Positions 47,669 to 55,831 of a DNA stretch of 64,000 bases are shown here, piece by piece (the stretch's first letter is position 1; every line of letters starts with the position of its first letter). Origin of the DNA: Actinomycetaceae bacterium MB13-C1-2 (GTDB lineage: Bacteria; Actinomycetota; Actinomycetes; Actinomycetales; Actinomycetaceae); the NCBI GenBank assembly GCA_035621235.1, contig CP141731.1, positions 310,001-374,000 on the forward strand. The letters are read 5' to 3'. The translations under genes and the position numbers were made by a program. The notes under the pieces are model-generated. The model was not told the DNA's origin. It saw nothing but the letters and a program-made list of their open reading frames with translations, and did no database searches.

Positions 47669-48616
47669 ATGAGTAGCAAGACTATTGTCTCGGACACGTT
47701 TGATCCGTCGCGCTGGGAGGTTGTGCCCGGTTTCGACTTCTCAGATATCACTTACCACCGTGGAATCTCCAGGGGCAAGGACGACGGCGCGCCCGAGGGA
47801 GAGAACCTCCCATGGGTTCGAGTCGCCTTCAACCGTCCGGAGGTGAGAAACGCATTCCGCCCTCAAACCGTTGACGAACTGTTGATCGCACTCGAAGACG
47901 CACGCACCACCAGCGATGTTGCCGCAGTGATAATCACCGGGAACGGGCCGAGTCCCAAGGACGGCGGTTATGCGTTCAGTTCAGGGGGCGACCAGCGAGT
48001 TCGCGGCAAAGATGGATATCTGTATTCCCCGGATCCAAACTCCAAGACAGACAAGGCCCGCGCCGGTCGACTGCATATCCTCGAAGTCCAACGCCTGATC
48101 CGCTTCATGCCCAAGCCCGTCGTTGCAGCCGTGAACGGCTGGGCCGCTGGCGGCGGTCACTCGCTAGCGGTTGTCTGCGACCTTGCGGTGGCCTCGAAAG
48201 AACATGCAATGTTCATGCAAACAGATGCAAATGTGGGGTCGTTCGATGCGGGATACGGCTCTGCGCTCTTGGCCCGACAGGTCGGCGATCGACGGGCCAG
48301 AGAAATCTTCTTCCTGGCCAGACCGTATACCGCAGAGCAGGCAGAGCGCTGGGGAGCGATAAACGAGGCGGTTCCTCATAATCAACTTGAGGAAGCCGCT
48401 ATCGGCTATTGCCGCACCATTGCGACGAAATCTCCACAGGCGATTCGAATGTTGAAGTATGCCTTCAATCTGGCCGATGACGGACTAGCCGGCCAGCAGA
48501 TGTTCGCTGGCGAAGCGACGCGCCTCGCGTACATGACCGACGAAGCACGCGAGGGGCGGGACGCGTTTCTAGAGCACCGTGATCCGGACTGGTCAGATTT
48601 CCCGCATCACTACTAG
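47669..48616 (+). CDS. menB: 1,4-Dihydroxy-2-naphthoyl-CoA synthase
   Basis: Crotonase-family ring-closing enzyme of menaquinone synthesis, 315 residues from the ATG at 47669 ([10 protein letters not shown]); the reading frame is open further upstream but overlaps argF on the other strand. Landmarks are [18 protein letters not shown] (about 62-79), [12 protein letters not shown] (about 108-119), [20 protein letters not shown] (about 154-173) and [20 protein letters not shown] (about 187-206). The end [14 protein letters not shown] is typical. It diverges from argF. Confidence 0.96.
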   Translation: MSSKTIVSDTFDPSRWEVVPGFDFSDITYHRGISRGKDDGAPEGENLPWVRVAFNRPEVRNAFRPQTVDELLIALEDARTTSDVAAVIITGNGPSPKDGGYAFSSGGDQRVRGKDGYLYSPDPNSKTDKARAGRLHILEVQRLIRFMPKPVVAAVNGWAAGGGHSLAVVCDLAVASKEHAMFMQTDANVGSFDAGYGSALLARQVGDRRAREIFFLARPYTAEQAERWGAINEAVPHNQLEEAAIGYCRTIATKSPQAIRMLKYAFNLADDGLAGQQMFAGEATRLAYMTDEAREGRDAFLEHRDPDWSDFPHHY

Positions 48617-48633
48617 CACAGGCACTAGTAGTG
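48608..48633. terminator. Short palindrome at the convergent menB and L,D-transpeptidase ends
   Basis: CACTACTAG (48608-48616) and CTAGTAGTG (48625-48633) are perfect complements with an eight-base loop. Both genes end in the same codons, His-Tyr-TAG, which creates the palindrome. It could act as a weak bidirectional terminator or be a coincidence of codon use. Confidence 0.4.
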
Positions 48634-50067
48634 AACGACGACCTTGTTACCTATGCTGGCCCAGTCATATAGTTCCTTGGCCTGCATTGCAGGAATGTTC
48701 ACGCAACCGTGAGATCCACCCTCACCGGGCTCGAATCCAAATGCGCTGCGCCACGGCGCTCCGTGAACCGCGTAGTTCCCGTCGTAGTACAGAACCCAGG
48801 GAACGTCCTTGGTCAGATACTTTGACCCGTCCGGGTTGGTTCCCCTCATGTCCTGGAGCGGAATCTTCGCATAGATCGCGAAACTACCGGGAAGTGTTGG
48901 CGTCGTTGGCGCTCCGTGAGCAGTCGGAATCTGCATCACGGGAGTGGCACCCTCGTACGCGGTAACTGTGTAAGTTGAGAGGCTGATATCAATCCAACGT
49001 TCGCCGGGCGCGGCCTGGTATGACAGACTCTCAGCGCCGGGGGCGATTAGCCTTTGTTCGAAAGTCGGCTCGGTAAGCGTGTACTCAAAATCAGCTGTAT
49101 ACGGCGTCTCAGTCTTGAAGGCGTCGAGTATTCCCACCGTAATCTTGTCGACGTTGTTCACCTCGCGTCCCTGCTGACCCTCATTGGCGACAGCGAGGAC
49201 TTTCCCATCAGAGTTGACGTTCTGAACTCCTGGAACAGGCTCAGCCTTGGTCGCATCAGCGAGCTTGTTCACCCACTTGGTCACCTCGGCCTTATCAACC
49301 ACCGGCTCAAGCGTTCCGTCCTCGGGCTCAAACTTGATCCAGGAAGCGATGTCTTCTGGCTCAGGCCATTCAGTCCAGAGTTCCGCATCAGTGACTTTGA
49401 CCGACATCTGAGTCCACTGATTAGCCTTTTCAGCCGCCGTCTGAGCAATCTCGGTCGTCAGAGTCGGCTCTACCAGCGAAGAAGTTGCGGTGACAGTCGC
49501 ATCGCCAAGAGTCGATGCCGCGGCGAGCAGTTCTTCTCCGAGCGCGTTCGCATCAACGACGTTGCCCTCCGAGGAGGCACTGACGACAAACATCTTTGAA
49601 TCGTTGTCAAAGTGCACGGCTGCATCAACCGGTTCAGACTCGCCCGAGAACTCGATGGAGTCAGCGTAGCTTTCGAGCTTTGCTTGGTCCGCGACGACTA
49701 CCGGCTCTACGTCGTTGCTACCGAAGAGTCCACGAACTCGATCAGCGAATCCTTCATTGTTGTGGAATACCTGGTCGACGGTAGCGTCGACATCAACCAA
49801 TACCCCCGCTTGCTCGAAGTCAACCGGGGTCACGTCCCCATTTGGTCCCTCGATCTCTACCTTCTGTTGATCTATCAGCCCCTGCAGCGTGTCCATGACC
49901 TGCTCGCGACTTTGTCCACCGACATCGTGCCCAGCGATCGTTGATCCGGGGAGAGCATGCGCACCGAAGTACGCGAGAGTACCGGCTACGACACCGCCGA
50001 GCAACACAAATAGAGCCACTACCCCGGCAATGACCTTGCTTTTAGTCGACGCAAACAGATTCTTCAT
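48625..50067 (-). CDS. L,D-transpeptidase (YkuD domain) with peptidoglycan-binding domains
   Basis: Cell-wall cross-linking enzyme, 480 residues. It has one N-terminal membrane helix (VIAGVVALFVLLGGVVAGTL, about 10-29), then two repeats of the YkuD-associated peptidoglycan-binding type (about 40-150 and 180-310), and the C-terminal catalytic domain (about 340-480) with the active-site motif GEGGSHGCVNIP (His and Cys about 456-458). RWIDISLSTYTVTAY opens the catalytic domain. I use the ATG at 50067; GTG and TTG codons just before it are also in frame. Confidence 0.92.
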   Translation of the reverse strand: MKNLFASTKSKVIAGVVALFVLLGGVVAGTLAYFGAHALPGSTIAGHDVGGQSREQVMDTLQGLIDQQKVEIEGPNGDVTPVDFEQAGVLVDVDATVDQVFHNNEGFADRVRGLFGSNDVEPVVVADQAKLESYADSIEFSGESEPVDAAVHFDNDSKMFVVSASSEGNVVDANALGEELLAAASTLGDATVTATSSLVEPTLTTEIAQTAAEKANQWTQMSVKVTDAELWTEWPEPEDIASWIKFEPEDGTLEPVVDKAEVTKWVNKLADATKAEPVPGVQNVNSDGKVLAVANEGQQGREVNNVDKITVGILDAFKTETPYTADFEYTLTEPTFEQRLIAPGAESLSYQAAPGERWIDISLSTYTVTAYEGATPVMQIPTAHGAPTTPTLPGSFAIYAKIPLQDMRGTNPDGSKYLTKDVPWVLYYDGNYAVHGAPWRSAFGFEPGEGGSHGCVNIPAMQAKELYDWASIGNKVVVHY

Positions 50068-50198
50068 CACTTGCAATATTAACGAAGCTATGTGCAGATT
50101 GGCAGTGCCGTACCGGTTATCCGGGTTACAAATTGTCTTCGATCAAGCCGGGATTTCAACGGTTTTGTGGGCGGCAACTCAGATATGGAGAGGGACGA

Positions 50199-51428
50199 GT
50201 GCAGACAGAGGAAAAGAACTCAACTCCCGAGACATATTTTCTTTCGGCCCCCCGCGAACAGAGTCACCTAGACGAGTTCATAAGCGCGCTGCAGAGGTGG
50301 CAAAGTGGTCAAATGCCCGGCTACCTGGTGATCGTCCCAGAAGACGCCGATGAGGAACCGGTTAGGGAACTAATCCGGCAACTTCCCGTTTCGCCGGCCG
50401 ATGCTCATCTGGTGCTTCCGACCTCGGGGTCGACCGGTCTCGCACCCACCCTGGTGGTTCTTTCACAGCGGGCCCTGGGCGCCTCGGCCCGTGCCACCGA
50501 GGCGGCACTCGAAGGGCCCGGCATGTGGGTTCTTTCTCTTCCACTGCAGCACATCGCCGGGATTCAAGTGGTGCTGCGCTCCCTGACGTCCGGACGCGCG
50601 CCATTGGTCACCGATACGTGGCCCAAGTTCTCTCCTGACTCGCTGGCACGAGCCGTAAATCGATGTGAAAACTCGGTACCGCTCTACACATCGCTGGTCT
50701 CACCACAGCTTGTTTCGTTGCTTCAGAACTCTCACGCAACAAGGGAGTGCCGACGCTTCAGCACCATTCTTCTGGGCGGAGGGCGAATTGACGTTGATCT
50801 TCTCGCCCGGGCGCGCGACGCTGGGCTGAACGTAACCACCACCTATGGGATGACCGAGACCTGTGGTGGTTGCGTCTACAACGGCATCCCGCTTGAGAAC
50901 ACTCAAATTGCCATAGAGGAGGACACCGAACGGGTCCTAATTGCGTCGGATGCTCTCATGGACGACTACCTCAGATCGCCCTCGTTCGAGACGGAAACGC
51001 ACTGGGTTGAACGCGCCGCTATCAAATACTTCCGGACGCCCGATGTCGGCACTATCGACGCCGAGGGGAGGCTGCGCATAACCGGCAGAACTGATGACAT
51101 CGTCAACAGCGGCGGAGTAAAGGTCGTGCTTGGTCCGATCCAGGATGCGCTTTCGAACATCCCCGGGGTTCACGACTGCGCGATCTGTGCGATTGACGAT
51201 CCAGTCTGGGGGCAGACTGTCGCTGCGTTAGTGGTACAGCGTGAACAAGGTCGTGATCCCCTGGCGCTACGCAACTCAGTGGCCGAAACGCTGGGGACCC
51301 CTTATGCTCCCCGCGTGATCGTCTACGCGGACACCATTCCTCGAACCGCTCTTGGGAAGGTTCGAACCACAGAGGTTAAGGCCGCAGTCGAAGACGCGAT
51401 TAGGTCCGGCTCAGCCTGGAAGCGTTGA
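50199..51428 (+). CDS. menE: o-Succinylbenzoate-CoA ligase
   Basis: AMP-forming ligase that activates o-succinylbenzoate, 409 residues from the GTG at 50199 (MQTEEKNSTP), which has GGAGAGGGA before it. Adenylation motifs are LVLPTSGSTGLAPT (about 95-108), LPLQHIAGIQVVLRS (about 133-147), TTYGMTETCGGCV (about 224-236) and RTDDIVNSGGVKV (about 295-307), with the catalytic lysine near the end (RTALGKVR). It is short, as MenE in actinobacteria usually is. The stop overlaps or abuts menA. Confidence 0.94.
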   Translation: MQTEEKNSTPETYFLSAPREQSHLDEFISALQRWQSGQMPGYLVIVPEDADEEPVRELIRQLPVSPADAHLVLPTSGSTGLAPTLVVLSQRALGASARATEAALEGPGMWVLSLPLQHIAGIQVVLRSLTSGRAPLVTDTWPKFSPDSLARAVNRCENSVPLYTSLVSPQLVSLLQNSHATRECRRFSTILLGGGRIDVDLLARARDAGLNVTTTYGMTETCGGCVYNGIPLENTQIAIEEDTERVLIASDALMDDYLRSPSFETETHWVERAAIKYFRTPDVGTIDAEGRLRITGRTDDIVNSGGVKVVLGPIQDALSNIPGVHDCAICAIDDPVWGQTVAALVVQREQGRDPLALRNSVAETLGTPYAPRVIVYADTIPRTALGKVRTTEVKAAVEDAIRSGSAWKR

Positions 51429-51436
51429 ATATACCC

Positions 51437-52345
51437 GTGACAACTTTCAAAGACTGGGTAGAAGGGGCCCGCCTTCGTACCCTTCCAGCGGCGATTGGCC
51501 CGGTTATTCTAGGGGCAGGAGCCGCCCTCCACCTGGAGAGTTTCTCCCTTCCCAGGACCACACTGGCCCTAGTGACCGCTCTTGCTCTGCAGGTCGGCGT
51601 GAACTATTCCAATGACTACTCAGACGGAGTTCGCGGATCGGATGCCGATCGCGTCGGCCCTCCCCGTCTAACCGGTGGAGGACTCGCCAAGCCAAGCCAT
51701 GTTCTTTTTGCGGCGCTGGGGTGCTTTGCTCTCGCCGGCCTATCGGGGCTTGCCCTCATCGTCGTCTCACACCTGTGGTGGCTACTACTTCTAGGAATAC
51801 TCGCCGTTCTTGCTGCCTGGTTCTACACCGGCGGTAAGAAGCCCTATGGGTACGCCGGGATTGGGCTCTCCGAACTACTTGTCTTCATTTTCTTCGGACT
51901 CTTTGCGACGGTCGGGACAACGTATGTCCAGGCATACTCCGCGCCTTGGTGGCTGTGGGTCGCTGCAAGCGGCATCGGCCTGGCCTCCGTAACGCTTCTT
52001 ATGGTAAACAACGTCCGAGACATGGAAGGGGACGCAAGGGTTGGTAAGAAGACCATAGCGGTGAGGCTTGGACCGCGCGCTGCCCGGCTCTCTGTTCCAA
52101 CAATGCTTGGCACATCTTCAATCCTTGCCGGTATCGCAACACTGGGTACAGGAAATGGACCGCTCTGGTCGGTCGGGGTCTTCCTCGTTACCGGGCTGTG
52201 CGCGGCGACTGTCGCGGCTCCGGTCATGCGGGGAAGCACCGGAGGCGATCTGCTACCGACACTTCGAAACGCGGGACTTTATGCACTGGCCTACGGACTG
52301 GTTCTTGGCGCCGTGTTCGCTATCGGGGCATCGGGCGCTCTATAG
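51437..52345 (+). CDS. menA: 1,4-Dihydroxy-2-naphthoate polyprenyltransferase
   Basis: Membrane prenyltransferase that joins the isoprenoid tail to dihydroxynaphthoate with loss of CO2, about 302 residues from the GTG at 51437 (MTTFKDWVEG); a TTG at 51425 overlapping the menE stop is the alternative. It has about eight membrane segments. The first aspartate motif is NYSNDYSDGVRGSDADR (about 55-71) and the second is VNNVRDMEGDARVGK (about 189-203). The product is demethylmenaquinone, the MenG substrate. Confidence 0.95.
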   Translation: MTTFKDWVEGARLRTLPAAIGPVILGAGAALHLESFSLPRTTLALVTALALQVGVNYSNDYSDGVRGSDADRVGPPRLTGGGLAKPSHVLFAALGCFALAGLSGLALIVVSHLWWLLLLGILAVLAAWFYTGGKKPYGYAGIGLSELLVFIFFGLFATVGTTYVQAYSAPWWLWVAASGIGLASVTLLMVNNVRDMEGDARVGKKTIAVRLGPRAARLSVPTMLGTSSILAGIATLGTGNGPLWSVGVFLVTGLCAATVAAPVMRGSTGGDLLPTLRNAGLYALAYGLVLGAVFAIGASGAL

Positions 52346-52370
52346 CGTTGCCTACGCCTATCCTTGAAGC

Positions 52371-52754
52371 ATGGCACGCCTGTTACTAGTCCTCTTGGCC
52401 ATCGCGCTGACCGTCTTCGCGGTTGCGGACTGGGCGACGCGCTCTAGCGAATGGACACCCGGACGAGTAAACCGTTGGCTGTGGCTTGCCGTCATCGTTC
52501 TACTACCCGTAATCGGCCCACTGGTTTGGATCATTATTGGACTGGTAACTCGCGCCGAAGCAGACAGGATGCCGGCGAGTTCCGCCCCGGTCAATCTGCC
52601 ACCTGATGACAATCCTGAAGCCATTTCAGATGTGGCGAATAGGATCGTGCGACGCCAGAAGCGTACGAAACCTGAGCCGCCCCCGCACATTCGGGACACC
52701 GTGACCGACGAGGAACACTCAGAAGACGAGTCTGACGCCGACAAAGAAAGCTAG
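52371..52754 (+). CDS. PLDc_N-domain small membrane protein
   Basis: A 127-residue protein with two membrane helices (LLLVLLAIALTVFAVADWA about 4-22 and WLWLAVIVLLPVIGPLVWII about 36-55) joined by SSEWTPGRVNRW, a typical PLDc_N (phospholipase D nuclease N-terminal) arrangement without any nuclease domain. The C-terminal half is charged and acidic. The function of stand-alone PLDc_N proteins is unknown. It is 25 bp after menA and may be co-transcribed. Confidence 0.82.
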   Translation: MARLLLVLLAIALTVFAVADWATRSSEWTPGRVNRWLWLAVIVLLPVIGPLVWIIIGLVTRAEADRMPASSAPVNLPPDDNPEAISDVANRIVRRQKRTKPEPPPHIRDTVTDEEHSEDESDADKES

Positions 52755-52835
52755 TGCGCCGCGCCGCGAATTCGTTTCCAAGATCGCGTGCAGGGTCGAT
52801 GTAGCGCAAGTCAGACGAAGGTGCCACTAAGAGGT

Positions 52836-52922
52836 GTCGGCTCTACGCGTGAGACGGGGAGAGATCTAGGGTGAAATCGGCCAAGTAGTCGAAGCGGTCG
52901 GCTCTACGCGTGAGACGGGGAG
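52836..52922. repeat. 26-bp direct repeat, two copies with 61-bp period
   Basis: GTCGGCTCTACGCGTGAGAC plus GGGGAG occurs at 52836-52861 and again, identical, at 52897-52922. The next six bases are similar (AGATCT and GGACCT). The motif contains a near-palindrome around ACGCGT. It lies in the 219-bp gap between two convergent gene ends (52754 and 52974), where no promoter is expected. Confidence 0.85.
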
Positions 52923-52973
52923 GGACCTTGCAGTGCAGAACGCTAGTAAAACGCTTGACCAAGTGGCCTAACG

Positions 52974-53642
52974 CTATTTCTTTATCTCTGCTTCCGAGGT
53001 ACCTGGAACCATGTCCTGAGCCCTCTTCAGAAGTTCTTTTGCCGGCTCGTTGTAGTACCAGCCGACCAGCGTGTTTCCCTCGAATACCAACGAGGAGAGT
53101 GATGCGAGCGAGCACCGTCTACTGAGCGGATTGTGCGAGAGCGGTTTTCTGTCGAGGAACCTCTGAACCATGACGATCGGTGACTGGTGGGAAACCAGCA
53201 GAGCTTCGTGGCCGCGTGCTTCCTCAAGTGCGCTACTGATCGCAGAGCTCATGCGGCTGAGAACCTGACCGTAAGGTTCACCCCACGATGGGCGATTCGG
53301 ATGAGCGTATAGCTTCCAGTTGCGCGGATAGGCCAGGATCAGCCGATTCTTGTTAATCTGCTGGCCCTCAAAGGCATTTCCGACCTCTACCAGTCGGGGA
53401 TCTGTCTCGACCGGTAGATCATACGCAAGCGCGGTCGGGGTTGCAGTCAGTTGTGCACGAAGCAGAGGGGAAGCGATGACGTGGGTAATATCGCTACCTT
53501 GATCAACTAGGAAGTCAGCGACAACCTGGGCCATTTCTTCGCCCAGTGGGGTCAGGCCGTAGCCGGGCAATCGACCGTAGAGAACACCTTCGGGATTGTT
53601 TACTTCGCCGTGCCGCAGTAGGTGAATGGTCGTCGTCTCCAT
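52974..53642 (-). CDS. Histidine phosphatase (phosphoglycerate mutase-like) family protein
   Basis: A 222-residue member of the histidine phosphatase superfamily. The catalytic signature LLRHGEVNNPEGVLYGRLPG begins at residue 8, with the phosphohistidine in RHG. The second His is in EALLVSHQSPIVMV (about 146-159). The substrate is not evident: it lacks the length of true phosphoglycerate mutases. It follows the aspartokinase gene by 4 bp on the same strand, so they are likely co-transcribed. Confidence 0.88.
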   Translation of the reverse strand: METTTIHLLRHGEVNNPEGVLYGRLPGYGLTPLGEEMAQVVADFLVDQGSDITHVIASPLLRAQLTATPTALAYDLPVETDPRLVEVGNAFEGQQINKNRLILAYPRNWKLYAHPNRPSWGEPYGQVLSRMSSAISSALEEARGHEALLVSHQSPIVMVQRFLDRKPLSHNPLSRRCSLASLSSLVFEGNTLVGWYYNEPAKELLKRAQDMVPGTSEAEIKK

Positions 53643-53646
53643 GGGG

Positions 53647-54972
53647 CTATCCTCGCACGGTCTCTAGCGTCCCGTGCAGAGCCCGCACGGCATCTTCGAA
53701 CCTTGAGTCCTCAACGCCGACAATGATGCTCAACTCGGAAGCACCTTGGGAGATCATCCGAATATTCACTCCCGCTTCGGCGAGCGAAGAGAAGATTCGC
53801 GCCGCGATGCCAGGACTTTGGATCATACCTCGACCGACGATCGCGATCAGAGACATTCCGGGCGAGACACTGATTGAATCGGGCTGACAGTAAATCCGTA
53901 ACTCCGCCAGAATCTTGCTCAGATTGAATCGGATTGCCTCGCTACGAACAATCGCTGAAACCGTGTCGATTCCAGAAGGAACATGGAGGATCGAGACGCC
54001 GTTAGTTTCGAAGACAGAAACCAGCTTTCGCAAGAAGCCTTCTTCCTCGTTCATCAGAGTCTTGTCGAGGGTAATGACCGTGAAGTCTCGCATCCCGGCA
54101 ATTCCGGTGACCGTGACGAACTGTCGCCGTGCGTCATCCGCAACGATGAGCGTTCCCGCGTCCTCACTGCGGTCAGTGTTTCTGATCTGAATCGGAATGC
54201 CCTTTTCGCGAACCGGAAAAATCGCCTCCTCGTGAAGAACCGAAGCTCCCATGTACGACAGCTCGCGCAGTTCCTTGTACGTAACCACCTCAATGGGCTT
54301 TGCTTCTGGGACGATTCGCGGATCAACCTGGAGGAACCCAGATACATCGGTCCAGTTCTCGTACAGATCCGCCCGCACGCCACGGGCCACGATGGCCCCC
54401 GTAACATCAGAGCCTCCGCGCGAGAAGGTGTGTATCTCGCCGCTGTCATCGGCTCCGTAGAAACCTGGGATGACAGCTTGCGGCAGCTCCTCAAGCCTGC
54501 TGCGCAGAATCTTCATCGTTCTCTTCTGTTCGTACTCCCCGGCGTTGCTGAAGCGAATCACGTCGGCCGCATCAACGAACTGGAATCCCAGATATTCGGC
54601 AAGCAGTTTTCCGTTTAGGTACTCGCCGCGACTAGCAACGTAGTCGACGCTTGCTCCTGCAGCAATGCGTGCACGAATTTCATCGAGATCATCTTCGATT
54701 CTGACAGACAGTCCGAGTTCGTCGCGTATCGAGGCGTACCGCTCGATCACCAGGGCGTAAACCTCGCCTGGATCGATGTTGTGCTCTGCCAACTGGTGAC
54801 ACATCAGCAGTAGGTCTGTGACCTTGTGATCGTCGGAAGTTCGCTTACCCGGTGCCGAGGGAACCACGTAGCGGCGAGAGGGATCAGACTCAATAATCTC
54901 TTTGACGCTGCGGAAATGCTCGGCGTTTGAGAGAGAGCTCCCTCCGAACTTCGCGACGATTAGCCGGGACAT
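53647..54972 (-). CDS. lysC: Aspartokinase, long monofunctional type
   Basis: Phosphorylates aspartate at the start of lysine, threonine and methionine synthesis. The 441-residue protein has IVAKFGGSSLSNAE (5-18), the catalytic SRGEYLNGKLLAEYLG (about 125-140), FSRGGSDVTGAIVA (about 196-209), and two C-terminal ACT domains (about 305-370 and 385-440) for feedback control. The stretch RRYVVPSAPGKRTSDDHKVT is characteristic of the clostridial-type enzymes, unlike the common actinobacterial alpha/beta LysC that begins with KYGGSS. The ATG at 54972 has GGAG upstream, and this site lies within a half copy of the 61-bp repeat. Confidence 0.92.
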   Translation of the reverse strand: MSRLIVAKFGGSSLSNAEHFRSVKEIIESDPSRRYVVPSAPGKRTSDDHKVTDLLLMCHQLAEHNIDPGEVYALVIERYASIRDELGLSVRIEDDLDEIRARIAAGASVDYVASRGEYLNGKLLAEYLGFQFVDAADVIRFSNAGEYEQKRTMKILRSRLEELPQAVIPGFYGADDSGEIHTFSRGGSDVTGAIVARGVRADLYENWTDVSGFLQVDPRIVPEAKPIEVVTYKELRELSYMGASVLHEEAIFPVREKGIPIQIRNTDRSEDAGTLIVADDARRQFVTVTGIAGMRDFTVITLDKTLMNEEEGFLRKLVSVFETNGVSILHVPSGIDTVSAIVRSEAIRFNLSKILAELRIYCQPDSISVSPGMSLIAIVGRGMIQSPGIAARIFSSLAEAGVNIRMISQGASELSIIVGVEDSRFEDAVRALHGTLETVRG

Positions 54973-54975
54973 GGG

Positions 54976-54989
54976 TCTCCAATCAGATC
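54976..54989. repeat. Half copy of the 61-bp element at the lysC ribosome binding site
   Basis: TCTCCAATCAGATC is identical over 14 bases to the left boundary of copy 1 (20132-20145). Nothing similar to the core or second arm follows. On the minus strand it supplies the GGAG four bases before the lysC ATG. Confidence 0.55.
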
Positions 54990-55049
54990 TTCTGCTACAC
55001 CCGGCACGGTAGAACCAGATGGCTTGTCCAAGGTTAGTTTTTGGACCGG

Positions 55050-55769
55050 CTACGCATATGGGGCGCCCGAGGGATGGGCGAACAGTGCTCGGATAATTCC
55101 GACGACTGCCCGAACCTCGTCCAGTGGAACTTCCCCGTCCGGAACACGGAAGTGAACGTCGGTGAGCTTCCCTCGAGCCACAACGTCGGCAGCATTGTGT
55201 CGACGGATCCCGCCCGAGCCGATGATAGTTATTCGTCCGTCCGCTACTTCCCGCAGGTGCGCAAGACCAACCGGATCAGCCGTCCCCTTTGAACCACCGG
55301 TTGTAAGGACCGCGTCATAACCCAGGTCAATCAGTTCCAAAAGAGCCGCGCTCTGGTCACTTACCTCATCAAAAGCTCGGTGGAAGACCAGGTAACGATG
55401 TCCGGCCGCACGCCGCCAATCCCTAGCAGCAGCCGTGTTCACTCGCCCATTCTTCAGCGCTCCAACCACAAAACCCACCTCTGGACCCGCAGCGGTGATG
55501 GCGGCGCCGAGACGCTCTATGTAGCGTGTCTGCGCCCGAACCTGCTCATCGGTGAGTTCAAACGACGTTGGATTTTCGCGTACCAGGACACGCAACCCTC
55601 CTTTTGGCGCATACCTCAGGGCTTCGAGTACAACCTCCAGGCTCGGGGTTAGACCACCGGTGTGTAGGTCTCGACCGATTTCTGCCCGGTCGGCTCCGCT
55701 GTCTCGGGCCAGACGCACACCCTCACTGGTTTCAACGCACAACTCAATGGAAACTGAACCGGTGACCAC
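55050..55769 (-). CDS. cutC: CutC family protein
   Basis: A TIM-barrel protein of 239 residues named copper homeostasis protein CutC; the role in copper handling is disputed. Landmarks are SIELCVETSEGVRLARDSGADRAEIG (split, about 7-32), TGGLTPSLEVV (about 37), VVGALKNGRVNTAAARDW (about 100-117), FHRAFDEVSD (about 129-138) and VLTTGGSKGTA (about 154). It is a single gene; the neighbours show no metal-related function. Confidence 0.9.
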   Translation of the reverse strand: MVTGSVSIELCVETSEGVRLARDSGADRAEIGRDLHTGGLTPSLEVVLEALRYAPKGGLRVLVRENPTSFELTDEQVRAQTRYIERLGAAITAAGPEVGFVVGALKNGRVNTAAARDWRRAAGHRYLVFHRAFDEVSDQSAALLELIDLGYDAVLTTGGSKGTADPVGLAHLREVADGRITIIGSGGIRRHNAADVVARGKLTDVHFRVPDGEVPLDEVRAVVGIIRALFAHPSGAPYA

Positions 55770-55831
55770 GGCGGTCCTCCTATCGCAGAGTAGATATGAA
55801 CAGGCTACCTTTGGAGGGCAAAGGAGGCGAC

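Noticed and set aside
52836-52922. CRISPR array
   Set aside because: Only two repeats with one 35-bp spacer, no cas genes in the window, and no further units.
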